Source: JBAZQS01 sp041645075
GTDB taxonomy: Bacteria; Patescibacteriota; Patescibacteriia; 2-01-FULL-39-33
Assembly: GCA_041645075.1 (NCBI GenBank)
Contig: JBAZQS010000029.1
Location: forward strand, 1 to 11,005
Length of the DNA: 11,005 nt
Reading direction: 5' to 3'
Position numbers and translations under genes: made by a program. Shown in pieces: positions 1-7,153 of the stretch; the stretch's first letter is position 1, and each line of letters begins with the position of its first letter. The notes beneath the pieces were generated by a model, which ran no database searches, had not been told where the DNA came from, and saw only the letters and a program-made list of their open reading frames with translations.

Positions 1-1
1 G

Positions 2-973
2 CCCAAGACCCTGAAGTTTGATTTAATGATTTTAAATACGAGCCGGGGCTGTCCTTACCGCTGTACTTTTTGCGTTAATATATCTTTGCATAACCGGGCG
101 TGGCGATTTCAACGTTCAGGCAAAATCTTGCCCGAGCTTGAATTTATTATTAATAATCTTGGCTATAAAAAATTGAAATTTCAAGAGGACAATTTTTTTG
201 TGGGCAAGCCGAGGGTGGTTGAAATTTTGGCGGGCATTAAAGAAAGGGGATTGAAATTCCAGTGGCTGGCCAATTGCCGGGTAGATTATTTCCGCGCTGA
301 TTTTATTAATGATGAATTTTTGGAGCAACTCAAGGAAGCCGGCTGTTATAAATTAATGTTTGGCGCCGAATCCGGTTCGCCGCGAATTTTGGATTTTTTA
401 AGGAAGGGCATCACGATTGAACAAATTATCAAATCCGCGCAAATGTGCCAAAAGCACGGCCTTAGAGCCAATTATTCTTTTATGTGCGCTTTGCCCACGG
501 AAACCAAAGAGGAACGGCTAATGACCTTAAAATTAGTCGATAAACTATTGGCCATTGGGCCAATGATTGAAATAATCAGTCCCCAGCCGTATCGCCCCTA
601 TCCGGGCGATGAATTGGCTAAACTTTGCGAAAAAATGGGTTATAAATTTCCCGATAAGTTAGAGGATTGGCCGGCGGTCGTGGCCAAATCCTTGGACAGC
701 AGTTCCAGTAATTTGGAAGATTTTCCTTGGATTAAAAATCCCAATGAAATCCGCCTCCAAAGGGTCTGTTCGGTAATTGCCACCAGCCGGAAAACCTTAA
801 AAGATTATATTAAAAGGTATCCGATTTATTTGGCGCCGTTTATCATTCCATTTTATTTTTTGGAAAAGTTAAGATGGAAAATGAAATATTTCGGCTTGCC
901 TTTTGAATATTCATTGTTTATTAGTTTATATTGGCAGACGCAAAAATTAAGAAAAAAATTATTTATAAAATGA
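2..973 (+). CDS. Radical SAM protein, probably B12-binding type (5' end missing)
   Basis: This is the C-terminal part of a radical SAM enzyme, which reductively cleaves S-adenosylmethionine at a [4Fe-4S] cluster. The frame is open from base 2, so the true start lies outside the window. The ATG at 26 sits only eight codons before the cluster motif and is unlikely to be the start. Counting from that ATG, the motif CPYRCTFC places the cluster cysteines at 9, 13 and 16. A barrel follows with QEDNFF (about 58), NCRVD (83-87), the GAESGS element (about 113-118) and a SFMCALPTET segment (about 151-160), as in Elp3/MiaB-like folds. The tail after about 230 is basic and aromatic. The similar layout of the protein at 2022-4205 suggests that an N-terminal cobalamin-binding domain is missing upstream, which is inference. 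The stop TGA overlaps the start of the next gene (ATGA), implying translational coupling. Substrate unknown; C-methylation of a sugar or lipid is possible. Confidence 0.9.
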   Translation, partial: PKTLKFDLMILNTSRGCPYRCTFCVNISLHNRAWRFQRSGKILPELEFIINNLGYKKLKFQEDNFFVGKPRVVEILAGIKERGLKFQWLANCRVDYFRADFINDEFLEQLKEAGCYKLMFGAESGSPRILDFLRKGITIEQIIKSAQMCQKHGLRANYSFMCALPTETKEERLMTLKLVDKLLAIGPMIEIISPQPYRPYPGDELAKLCEKMGYKFPDKLEDWPAVVAKSLDSSSSNLEDFPWIKNPNEIRLQRVCSVIATSRKTLKDYIKRYPIYLAPFIIPFYFLEKLRWKMKYFGLPFEYSLFISLYWQTQKLRKKLFIK

Positions 974-2013
974 AAATTTGTTATTTTGGAAAATATAATC
1001 CGGAGTACAGCCGCAATATAATTTTGCTTAGCGGACTAAAAGAAAATGGCGTGGAAGTCATTGAATGCCGAACGGAAAAATCGGGCGCGGCCAAATATTT
1101 TGATTTAATAAAAAAGCATTGGCAAATAAGAAATGATTATGAGGTCATGATTGCCGGTTTTCCGGGCAATCAGGCGGTTGTTTTAGCAAAATTTTTAACC
1201 AAAAAGCCGATTATTTTTGATGCTTTCCTATCTTTTTACGATTCTATGGTTTTTGACCGGCAGGTCTGCCGCCCCAATGGCCTCAAGGCCAAATATTTCT
1301 GGCTGCTTGATTGGTTGCCTTGTAAATTAGCCGATAAAATTTTATTGGATACCAATGCTCATATAAATTATTTTATAAAAACATTTAAGATTAATCGCGC
1401 TAAATTTTATCGCGTGCCGGTCGGCACTGAGGAATTATTTTTCTATCCGGAAGATTCATCAAAAACCGCCGATTCGTTTTTGGTTCATTTTCATGGTTAT
1501 TTTTTGCCCTTGCACGGCATAGAATATATCATTCGGGCGGCTAAAATTTTAGAAAAAGAAAATATTAGATTTAATATAATCGGACGAGGCAAAAAATATG
1601 AAGCCATAATCCGACTGGCGGGCGAATTAAAATTGAATAATGTTAATTTTATCAACCCAATGCCCTATGAAAAATTAAGGCCATATATTAATCAAGCGGA
1701 TCTTTGCCTCGGCATCTTTGGCCATACGGCAAAAACTAAAATGGTTGTCCCTAATAAAATATACGAATATTTGGCCTGCCAGAAACCGATTATTACGGCT
1801 GATACGCCGGCGATCGGAGAATTTTTTAAAAACGGCGATGAATTGGTTTTGTGCCGGCCGGCCGACAGCGATGATCTGGCCCAAAAAATTTTGGCCTTAA
1901 AAAATAATCCGGCTTTGCGCGAAAAAATAGCCGTAAATGGTTTTAATTTATATCAAGAAAAATTCCGCTCGCGGATTATCGCCGCCGACCTAATAAACAT
2001 AATAGAGAATTAA
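970..2013 (+). CDS. Glycosyltransferase, GT-B fold, family 4-like
   Basis: A 347-residue cytoplasmic glycosyltransferase that would move a sugar from a nucleotide-sugar donor to a growing glycan. The N-terminal Rossmann half starts with MKICYFGKYNPEYSRN, including the R-N pair common near acceptor sites. The C-terminal donor-binding half begins near residue 170 with LVHFHGYFLPLHGIEYII, then FNIIGRG (201-207) and NKIYEYLACQKPIITAD (262-278). That last stretch matches the family's glutamate-containing nucleotide-sugar loop (E266, K272, P273), followed by E284. Length is normal for the family. I chose the ATG at 970 because it overlaps the previous stop as ATGA and opens with a typical beta-strand. 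A TTG at 931 in the same frame would only add 13 basic residues inside the upstream gene. No Shine-Dalgarno is visible, so coupling to the upstream gene is likely. The sugar and linkage cannot be told. Confidence 0.9.
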   Translation: MKICYFGKYNPEYSRNIILLSGLKENGVEVIECRTEKSGAAKYFDLIKKHWQIRNDYEVMIAGFPGNQAVVLAKFLTKKPIIFDAFLSFYDSMVFDRQVCRPNGLKAKYFWLLDWLPCKLADKILLDTNAHINYFIKTFKINRAKFYRVPVGTEELFFYPEDSSKTADSFLVHFHGYFLPLHGIEYIIRAAKILEKENIRFNIIGRGKKYEAIIRLAGELKLNNVNFINPMPYEKLRPYINQADLCLGIFGHTAKTKMVVPNKIYEYLACQKPIITADTPAIGEFFKNGDELVLCRPADSDDLAQKILALKNNPALREKIAVNGFNLYQEKFRSRIIAADLINIIEN

Positions 2014-2021
2014 ATGAAAAT

Positions 2022-4205
2022 ATGGCTGACCAGATAAAAAAATATTATAATCAGGTTTCAGATTATGGCATGAATAGCCTGCGCCGCAAAAAAATCCTGT
2101 CTTTAGCGGGAGATAAAGTCGCTCAAGCCGGCGTGAGAATTCTTGATCTCGGTTGCGCCAGCGGTTATTTAGCCAAGGAATTGAAGCGAGGCGATAATTT
2201 TGTCGCCGGCCTTGATATTTCCGAAAAATACGCCGGCGAGCTCAAAGAGCAATTGGATTTTTTTGCCGTAATGAATGTGGAGAGTGACGAGTGGCCGATG
2301 GAATTTTTGGACCATAAATTTGATTTGATAATCATGGCCGAGGTCTTGGAGCATTTGTTTGATCAGCCGGGATTTTTAGACAAATTAAAGACCATTTTAA
2401 AGCCGGACGGGGAAATTATCATCAGCACTCCAAATTTTCTGCTGTGGAATAATCGGATCAGAATGCTCTTTGGCCAATACGGCGAAAAAGAATATTTCTA
2501 TGATTATGGCCACATCCATCTTTTGAGTTATGATGGCCTGAAAAAATTAATTAGCCGAGCGGGATATGAAATTACGGTTGAAAATAATATTTGGTATCCG
2601 AATAATTTGGAAAAATGGTTAGATTATCCGCCGCCAAATTTATTTGTTTTCCAATCAATTTTTAAAATAAAAAATAATTCCACCCTGGAAACACCACTAG
2701 AGCAATCCATAAATAAAAACAGGATGAGCAAATTTTTCAATCCCAGTGATATTGTCTTGATTTTGCCGCCAAAAAGGTTTAAAGAGCATCGCTATTCTTT
2801 GGGGATTATGTATATTTCCGGTTATTTGCGCGACCATGGTTATGATAATACGATTTTGGAGAGTAAAATTTTAGGCGGCAAGGATTATATTTATGATCGG
2901 CCCAAGGCCCAGCAGGAAATTATTGAAACCACCATAAAATTACAGCCAAAAATTATCGGTTTTACCGCCACCACCATAGAAATGAGCGAAGTAATTTGGC
3001 TCAATAGCGAAATTAGAAAACAAATCAACGTTTATTCCATTATCGGCGGTTCGCATGTGACGGCGGCGCCAGAGGAAATTTTGCGGTCCGGTTTTGACGT
3101 GGCGGTTATCGGCGAGGGCGAATTAACCACCTTGGAACTGATTAAAGAATTAGAAAAAGATCAGCCCGACCTGTCTAAAATAAAAGGCATCGCTTGGCTC
3201 AATAAAGAAACCGGCCAAGTAGTCATCAATGAGCCGCGGGAATTGATTGATATTTCCGATATTTCTATGCCGGCTTACGATAAGATCAATATGGAATACC
3301 ACACTAAGGTATGGGACGACGTGATTCGCGGCATACCGATTAAAGCGGTGATGGTGATGGCTTCGCGCGGCTGTCCTTATGATTGCACTTTTTGCGCTTG
3401 CAATCGTGTCTTTGGCCGGGCGGTGCGCTATCGCGGTTTGGAAAGCGTCAAAAAAGAAATTATTAATTTGCGAGATAATTATGGCGTGGAGGGTATTTGG
3501 TTTGCCGATGATACAATGACCGTGAGCTACGACCATGTCCAAAAAATTTGCGGCATTATGAAAGGACTGGGCATGTACTGGGGGGCGCAATCGCGCGTTG
3601 ATTTAACCGATGAAATGGTGGTTAAATTAATGAGAGAAAGCGGATGTCTTCAACTTGATTTTGGTTTGGAATCCGGCAATCAGAGGGTCTTGGACGAAAT
3701 TATTCATAAGCGGACTAAATTGGCCGATGCGGAGCGGGCTTTTGAGTTGTGCCGTAAATACGATATTAGAACGGAAGCCAGTTTTATGATCGGTTTGCCC
3801 GGAGAGACAAAAAAAGAAATGGAAGACACTTTTGCTTTTGCTCAGAAAATAAAAGCCAGCCATTATTCATTTAGCATCTTTACGCCATTGCCCGGTACCA
3901 GTTTGTATGACGATTACTATAAAAATGGTTTTACCTTGGCGGATTATCAGGAAATTAATTTTCACAAGACAAAAGATAAATTCAATAAATCAGAAGTTAA
4001 GGATATTGAATATTGGTTCGGTATTTGGCGGAAAGTATTATTTGAAGGCGTTAAAAAGCGCGGTCTGGCCCATTCTTTTACGATTTTTAAAATTTGGCTT
4101 GAATTGGGCAACAAAGGAGAAAGGATTGCGTTTATTGCCTTTAAATTGCGTCGCGCCGCGAGATACGCGTTTAATAAAATCGGTTTTAAATTTTTTATAA
4201 ATTAA
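2022..4205 (+). CDS. Class I methyltransferase fused to B12-binding radical SAM enzyme
   Basis: A 727-residue two-enzyme fusion. Residues 1 to about 217 form a complete class I SAM methyltransferase: motif I LDLGCASGYL (41-50), acidic D65 after strand 2, MAEVLEHL (105-112), LKPDGEIIISTPN (126-138) and a closing strand LFVFQSIFKIK. A polar linker runs over about 218-240. Residues 241 to about 400 look like a cobalamin-binding Rossmann domain (LGIMYISGYLRDHGY, IGGSHVTAAPEE at 341-352, VIGEGELTTLELI). The radical SAM barrel follows, with cluster cysteines C451, C455 and C458 in CPYDCTFC, then FADDTMT (494-500), QSRVD (523-527), FGLESG (547-552) and FMIGLPGET (588-596). The tail to 727 is helical and basic. 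In this family cobalamin commonly relays a methyl group to an unactivated carbon or phosphorus (for example Fom3, GenK), but some members do other chemistry (BchE, OxsB). The ATG at 2022 lies 8 nt after the previous stop. Domain identities are firm; the substrate is unknown. Confidence 0.92.
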   Translation: MADQIKKYYNQVSDYGMNSLRRKKILSLAGDKVAQAGVRILDLGCASGYLAKELKRGDNFVAGLDISEKYAGELKEQLDFFAVMNVESDEWPMEFLDHKFDLIIMAEVLEHLFDQPGFLDKLKTILKPDGEIIISTPNFLLWNNRIRMLFGQYGEKEYFYDYGHIHLLSYDGLKKLISRAGYEITVENNIWYPNNLEKWLDYPPPNLFVFQSIFKIKNNSTLETPLEQSINKNRMSKFFNPSDIVLILPPKRFKEHRYSLGIMYISGYLRDHGYDNTILESKILGGKDYIYDRPKAQQEIIETTIKLQPKIIGFTATTIEMSEVIWLNSEIRKQINVYSIIGGSHVTAAPEEILRSGFDVAVIGEGELTTLELIKELEKDQPDLSKIKGIAWLNKETGQVVINEPRELIDISDISMPAYDKINMEYHTKVWDDVIRGIPIKAVMVMASRGCPYDCTFCACNRVFGRAVRYRGLESVKKEIINLRDNYGVEGIWFADDTMTVSYDHVQKICGIMKGLGMYWGAQSRVDLTDEMVVKLMRESGCLQLDFGLESGNQRVLDEIIHKRTKLADAERAFELCRKYDIRTEASFMIGLPGETKKEMEDTFAFAQKIKASHYSFSIFTPLPGTSLYDDYYKNGFTLADYQEINFHKTKDKFNKSEVKDIEYWFGIWRKVLFEGVKKRGLAHSFTIFKIWLELGNKGERIAFIAFKLRRAARYAFNKIGFKFFIN

Positions 4206-4207
4206 TT

Positions 4208-5350
4208 ATGAAAATTATTTATCTTGCCAATGCGCGTTTGCCAACCGAAAAGGCGCACGGCTATCAGATTATGAAGATGGGTGAGGCCTTTGCCGACCTT
4301 GGCGCTGATTTGACTTTGGTATATCCTTCGCGCGCGGGCCGCCAAATCGGCGGCGTCAATCCGCAAGAGTATTATGGGGTCAAACCCAATTTTTCTTTAG
4401 AGTGTCTTAAGACCCCGGACCCGCATTGGCTGATGGGACTGCCCGGCGGGATTTACATTAAATTGCAATCCCTGTTTTTTATTTTTCGCCTGTTTTTTTA
4501 TCTGCTGGGAAAAGGGGGAGAGCAGGAAATTATTTTTTACACCCGCGACAGCTATCTTTTGCCGCTTTTGCGATTTTTCCCCCAACCAGTGGTTTTGGAA
4601 ATACATGATTTTCCCCGCCATTATAATTTTTATTTGCGGTATTGGCGGCGTCTGTTTGGCCTGGTGGCGATTACGGCCGGCCTTAAAGACAGATTAGTCG
4701 CCGCGGGACTGGACGGCAAAAAGATTTTGGTGGCGCCGGACGCGGTGGATTTGAAGGAATTTGAAAGTTTGACCCAAACAAAGACCGAATTAAGGAGTGA
4801 ACTCGGCTTGCCGCTTGATAAAAATCTAATTGTTTATTCCGGTCATCTTTATAAGTGGAAAGGGGCGCAGATTTTAGCCGAGGCCGCCCGGTATTTGTCG
4901 GAAAAAGAACGGCTGGTATTTATCGGCGGTACCGACCGGGATATTATTCGGTTTCAAGAAAAAAACCAGGCGTCGGCTCAAATTATGATTTTGGGTCGAA
5001 AGCCGAGAAAATTAATCCCGGCTTATTTGAAAGCCGCGGATGTTTTGGTTTTACCCAATTCGGCTAAGCCGGCGATATCCCGGCTTTACACTTCGCCCAT
5101 CAAACTTTTTGAATATATGGCGGCCGATAAGCCGATTGTGGCTTCTGATATTCCCAGTATTCGCGAGATATTAAATGAAAACAACGCCATATTTTTTAAG
5201 GCGGATGATTCTGCCGATTTGGCAGAGAAGATAAAATTTATTTTAAATAATAAAGAAATTGGGCAAAAAAAAGCCGAGCAAGCGTATTGTGACGTCTTAA
5301 ATTTTACCTGGCATAAACGCGCCCAAAAAATCATTGACGGCCTGCTTTAA
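4208..5350 (+). CDS. Glycosyltransferase, GT-B fold, family 4-like
   Basis: A 380-residue glycosyltransferase, the second GT4-type enzyme here and not a close copy of the one at 970-2013. The N-terminal domain opens with MKIIYLANARLPTEKAHGYQI, in which the K15-A-H-G-Y stretch resembles the acceptor-side loop of GT4 proteins. VLEIHDFP (129-136) carries the E-x-H dipeptide pattern common in this family. The donor domain starts near 205 with NLIVYSGHLYKWKGAQIL, then LVFIGGTD (236-243) and SPIKLFEYMAADKPIVASD (296-314), with K299, E302 and E320 as the expected nucleotide-sugar contacts. A hydrophobic patch at 87-100 (LQSLFFIFRLFFYLL) could dock the enzyme on the membrane near a lipid-linked acceptor. 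The start lies 2 nt after the previous stop, with no Shine-Dalgarno, so it is probably co-translated with the fusion gene. The donor sugar is undetermined. Confidence 0.92.
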   Translation: MKIIYLANARLPTEKAHGYQIMKMGEAFADLGADLTLVYPSRAGRQIGGVNPQEYYGVKPNFSLECLKTPDPHWLMGLPGGIYIKLQSLFFIFRLFFYLLGKGGEQEIIFYTRDSYLLPLLRFFPQPVVLEIHDFPRHYNFYLRYWRRLFGLVAITAGLKDRLVAAGLDGKKILVAPDAVDLKEFESLTQTKTELRSELGLPLDKNLIVYSGHLYKWKGAQILAEAARYLSEKERLVFIGGTDRDIIRFQEKNQASAQIMILGRKPRKLIPAYLKAADVLVLPNSAKPAISRLYTSPIKLFEYMAADKPIVASDIPSIREILNENNAIFFKADDSADLAEKIKFILNNKEIGQKKAEQAYCDVLNFTWHKRAQKIIDGLL

Positions 5351-5351
5351 G

Positions 5352-5380
5352 TTCCCCCTGGCTTAAATTTATGTTAAAAT
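5352..5380 (+). promoter_or_regulatory. Possible sigma70-type promoter with extended -10
   Basis: The 60-nt gap at 5351-5410 is the longest between genes here. It holds TGTTAAAAT at 5372-5380, which reads as an extended -10 (TG, one base, then TAAAAT, 5 of 6 to consensus). The -35 position 17 nt upstream (TTCCCC, 5352-5357) is poor, so the site would depend on the TG. A start of transcription near 5387 would give a leader of about 24 nt before the ATG at 5411. In AT-rich DNA such matches arise by chance, so this is tentative. Confidence 0.3.
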
Positions 5381-5410
5381 TGAGGTGGTTATTAATCCTT
5401 ATTATTAAAT

Positions 5411-7153
5411 ATGCTAAATCGGCATCGCTTCGCTCTGCTGGCGGCGGTAATTATCGGGTTTTTGTATTTAATGCCCCAGTTGTTTTTTATTTTTTCTCTG
5501 GGCGATAAATTTCAAGGTGTTTATCGCGAGATTAATGATGACGAGCGTTATTATATGGCTAGGGCCCGGGATATTGTTGACGGGCACTACCTTTTAAGCA
5601 ATCCTTATTTTGTCGAACATAAATCGGGTGAGCCGATGCAGGTGTTTTTGTCCGATTTGCTGGCCGCTTGGCCAGCCAGAATTTTTCATTTTGACGTCTA
5701 CCCTCTGTATTTATTTTATGATTTTCTTTGGCCGGCGGTTTTATTTTTTTTGACGTATTTTATTTTTTATCGGCTGATTAAAAATAAATTCTGGTCTATT
5801 TTTTTCAGTTTGTTTATTTTTTTAATCAAATATTTTTTTGTTTTTAACCGCCCCATTAATCCGCAATTTGTTTTTGTTTTCGCCTTGACTTTGGTTTTGC
5901 TGCTGCTGCTGATTTTAACCGCCGAAAAAAAAGCTGGCCCCAAAAGGGCTGATTTATCGGTGGTCTTGGCGGGCCTTAATTTTGGCCTGCTTTTTTATTT
6001 TTATGTCTACTTTTGGACTTATTTTATTGTGGTTTTTTCGCTTTTAATATTTTATTTCTTGTATAAAAGAGATTTTTATTTTTTAAAAAAGATTTTGAGC
6101 GTCGGCTTAATCGGCTTGGCGGTTGCCGTCCCGTATTTTTATCAGTTTTGGCGATCAAGCCAATCCGATTTTTTTCTGGAGACCCTGCAGAGAATCGGCC
6201 TGCTTAATACCCGTCTTCCGTCGGGTCTTGAAACCACGGCCCTGGCGCTGTTGGTGATGATTTTATTTGTTTTTTACTGGCGCTTTGGGCGCCGGCGAGA
6301 AAACGGGATTCCCTCGGTGGAAGCTTTTCTTTTTATCGGAGCGGCCTCGGCCGCGATTAGTATGAATCAGCATGTTATTACCGGCCGGAACGCGCTTTCC
6401 GCCAGTCATTATGATTTAATTTCCTATTTTTTTATTGTTTTTGCTTTGGTTTATTTGGTCTGGCAGATTAAAAAAATTGTCCGTTTTTTGGATTTTAAAT
6501 TTATTAAGGTTGTTTTTTTATTGGCCTTGGTCGGTTTTTTCATCCCCATTATCGCCAAAGGTTTTAAATTTGATTATCCCGGTGGGGTTAATCAGCAGAG
6601 ATTCGGCCCGCTGTTTGTTTGGCTTAATGAAAATACGCCAAAAGATTCCGTGGTGATGGCCGATGCCGAATTGAGTTCATTAATACCTTCGTACGCGCAC
6701 AATAATATTTTTTTTGATTTCGGAGGCGTGTTGTTTTTTATCAGCGACCAAGAAGCATTAGACCGGTTTGTCGTCAATAATTTTTGGTATAAAAATTTTA
6801 ATGAGGAATTTGTTAAGGCAAACTTTAATTCAGTTTATGGCTATCAGTATGATGCTCAAGGGGGGCGAGCCAAGCAAAAAAATAAGCTTAAAAAAATATT
6901 CGGCTGGGCGGGCCAGGATTTGGAAAAAATATATTATCCGCCGGAAAAAGTAGAGGCGGTTTTAAATCATTATCAAGATTGGCGCCGGAAAGATTGGCCG
7001 GAGGCCTTTAAGAATTACCAGATTGATTATTTGGTTATCAATGAATTGTCCGACTCCGATTGGGCGCCCGATCCTCAAAATTTCCGTTTTTTACGGTTAG
7101 TTAAGGAAATTAATAAGATAAAAATATACCAAATAACCCTAATTTATTTTTAG
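5411..7153 (+). CDS. Polytopic membrane protein, probable GT-C-type glycosyltransferase
   Basis: A 580-residue integral membrane protein with about ten hydrophobic spans (near 8-30, 97-121, 127-145, 150-171, 184-217, 229-246, 275-291, 303-318, 334-352, 363-382) and a soluble C-terminal domain (about 385-580) probably outside the membrane. After the first span comes INDDERYYMARARDIVDGHY (41-60). An acidic cluster in the first external loop is the expected place for the catalytic aspartate of GT-C enzymes, which use polyprenyl-phosphate sugars. Another conserved-looking piece is NQHVITGRNALSASHY (319-334). The soluble tail is rich in aromatic and charged residues and ends without a signal. The ATG at 5411 is the first usable start, because TAA at 5393 closes the frame upstream. 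The next gene starts directly after the stop. GT-C assignment rests on topology and the acidic loop; a non-enzymatic transport or assembly role is possible. Confidence 0.75.
   Translation: MLNRHRFALLAAVIIGFLYLMPQLFFIFSLGDKFQGVYREINDDERYYMARARDIVDGHYLLSNPYFVEHKSGEPMQVFLSDLLAAWPARIFHFDVYPLYLFYDFLWPAVLFFLTYFIFYRLIKNKFWSIFFSLFIFLIKYFFVFNRPINPQFVFVFALTLVLLLLLILTAEKKAGPKRADLSVVLAGLNFGLLFYFYVYFWTYFIVVFSLLIFYFLYKRDFYFLKKILSVGLIGLAVAVPYFYQFWRSSQSDFFLETLQRIGLLNTRLPSGLETTALALLVMILFVFYWRFGRRRENGIPSVEAFLFIGAASAAISMNQHVITGRNALSASHYDLISYFFIVFALVYLVWQIKKIVRFLDFKFIKVVFLLALVGFFIPIIAKGFKFDYPGGVNQQRFGPLFVWLNENTPKDSVVMADAELSSLIPSYAHNNIFFDFGGVLFFISDQEALDRFVVNNFWYKNFNEEFVKANFNSVYGYQYDAQGGRAKQKNKLKKIFGWAGQDLEKIYYPPEKVEAVLNHYQDWRRKDWPEAFKNYQIDYLVINELSDSDWAPDPQNFRFLRLVKEINKIKIYQITLIYF

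Noticed and set aside
26..28. ATG at 26 as the true start of the first radical SAM gene
   Set aside because: The frame stays open to the window edge and the ATG lies immediately before the cluster motif, leaving no room for the usual N-terminal part.
407..420. A 14-base word (ggcatcacgattga) shared with 8807-8820
   Set aside because: Both copies encode Gly-Ile-Thr-Ile-Glu in unrelated proteins with no flanking similarity; chance and shared codon preference explain it.
931..969. TTG start extending the first GT4 gene by 13 residues
   Set aside because: The added residues are a lysine-rich string with no family support, while the ATG at 970 forms a neat ATGA overlap and begins at the first beta-strand.
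1853..1864. Palindromic GGCCGGCC-type run in the first GT4 gene
   Set aside because: It is a short GC run encoding Arg-Pro-Ala within a coding region, with no partner repeat or stem-loop context.
3150..3590. 146-codon open frame on the minus strand inside the fusion gene
   Set aside because: It lies wholly opposite a well-supported domain with catalytic cysteines, and its His/Ala/Ile-rich product has no recognisable motif. It is a shadow of the plus-strand codon use, like the other minus-strand frames.
2724..4205. A separate radical SAM gene starting at the internal ATG (residue 235 of the fusion)
   Set aside because: There is no stop between the two modules, and the only purine-rich bases (AGG) touch the ATG, leaving no proper spacing. 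It stays a remote option, noted in the fusion finding.
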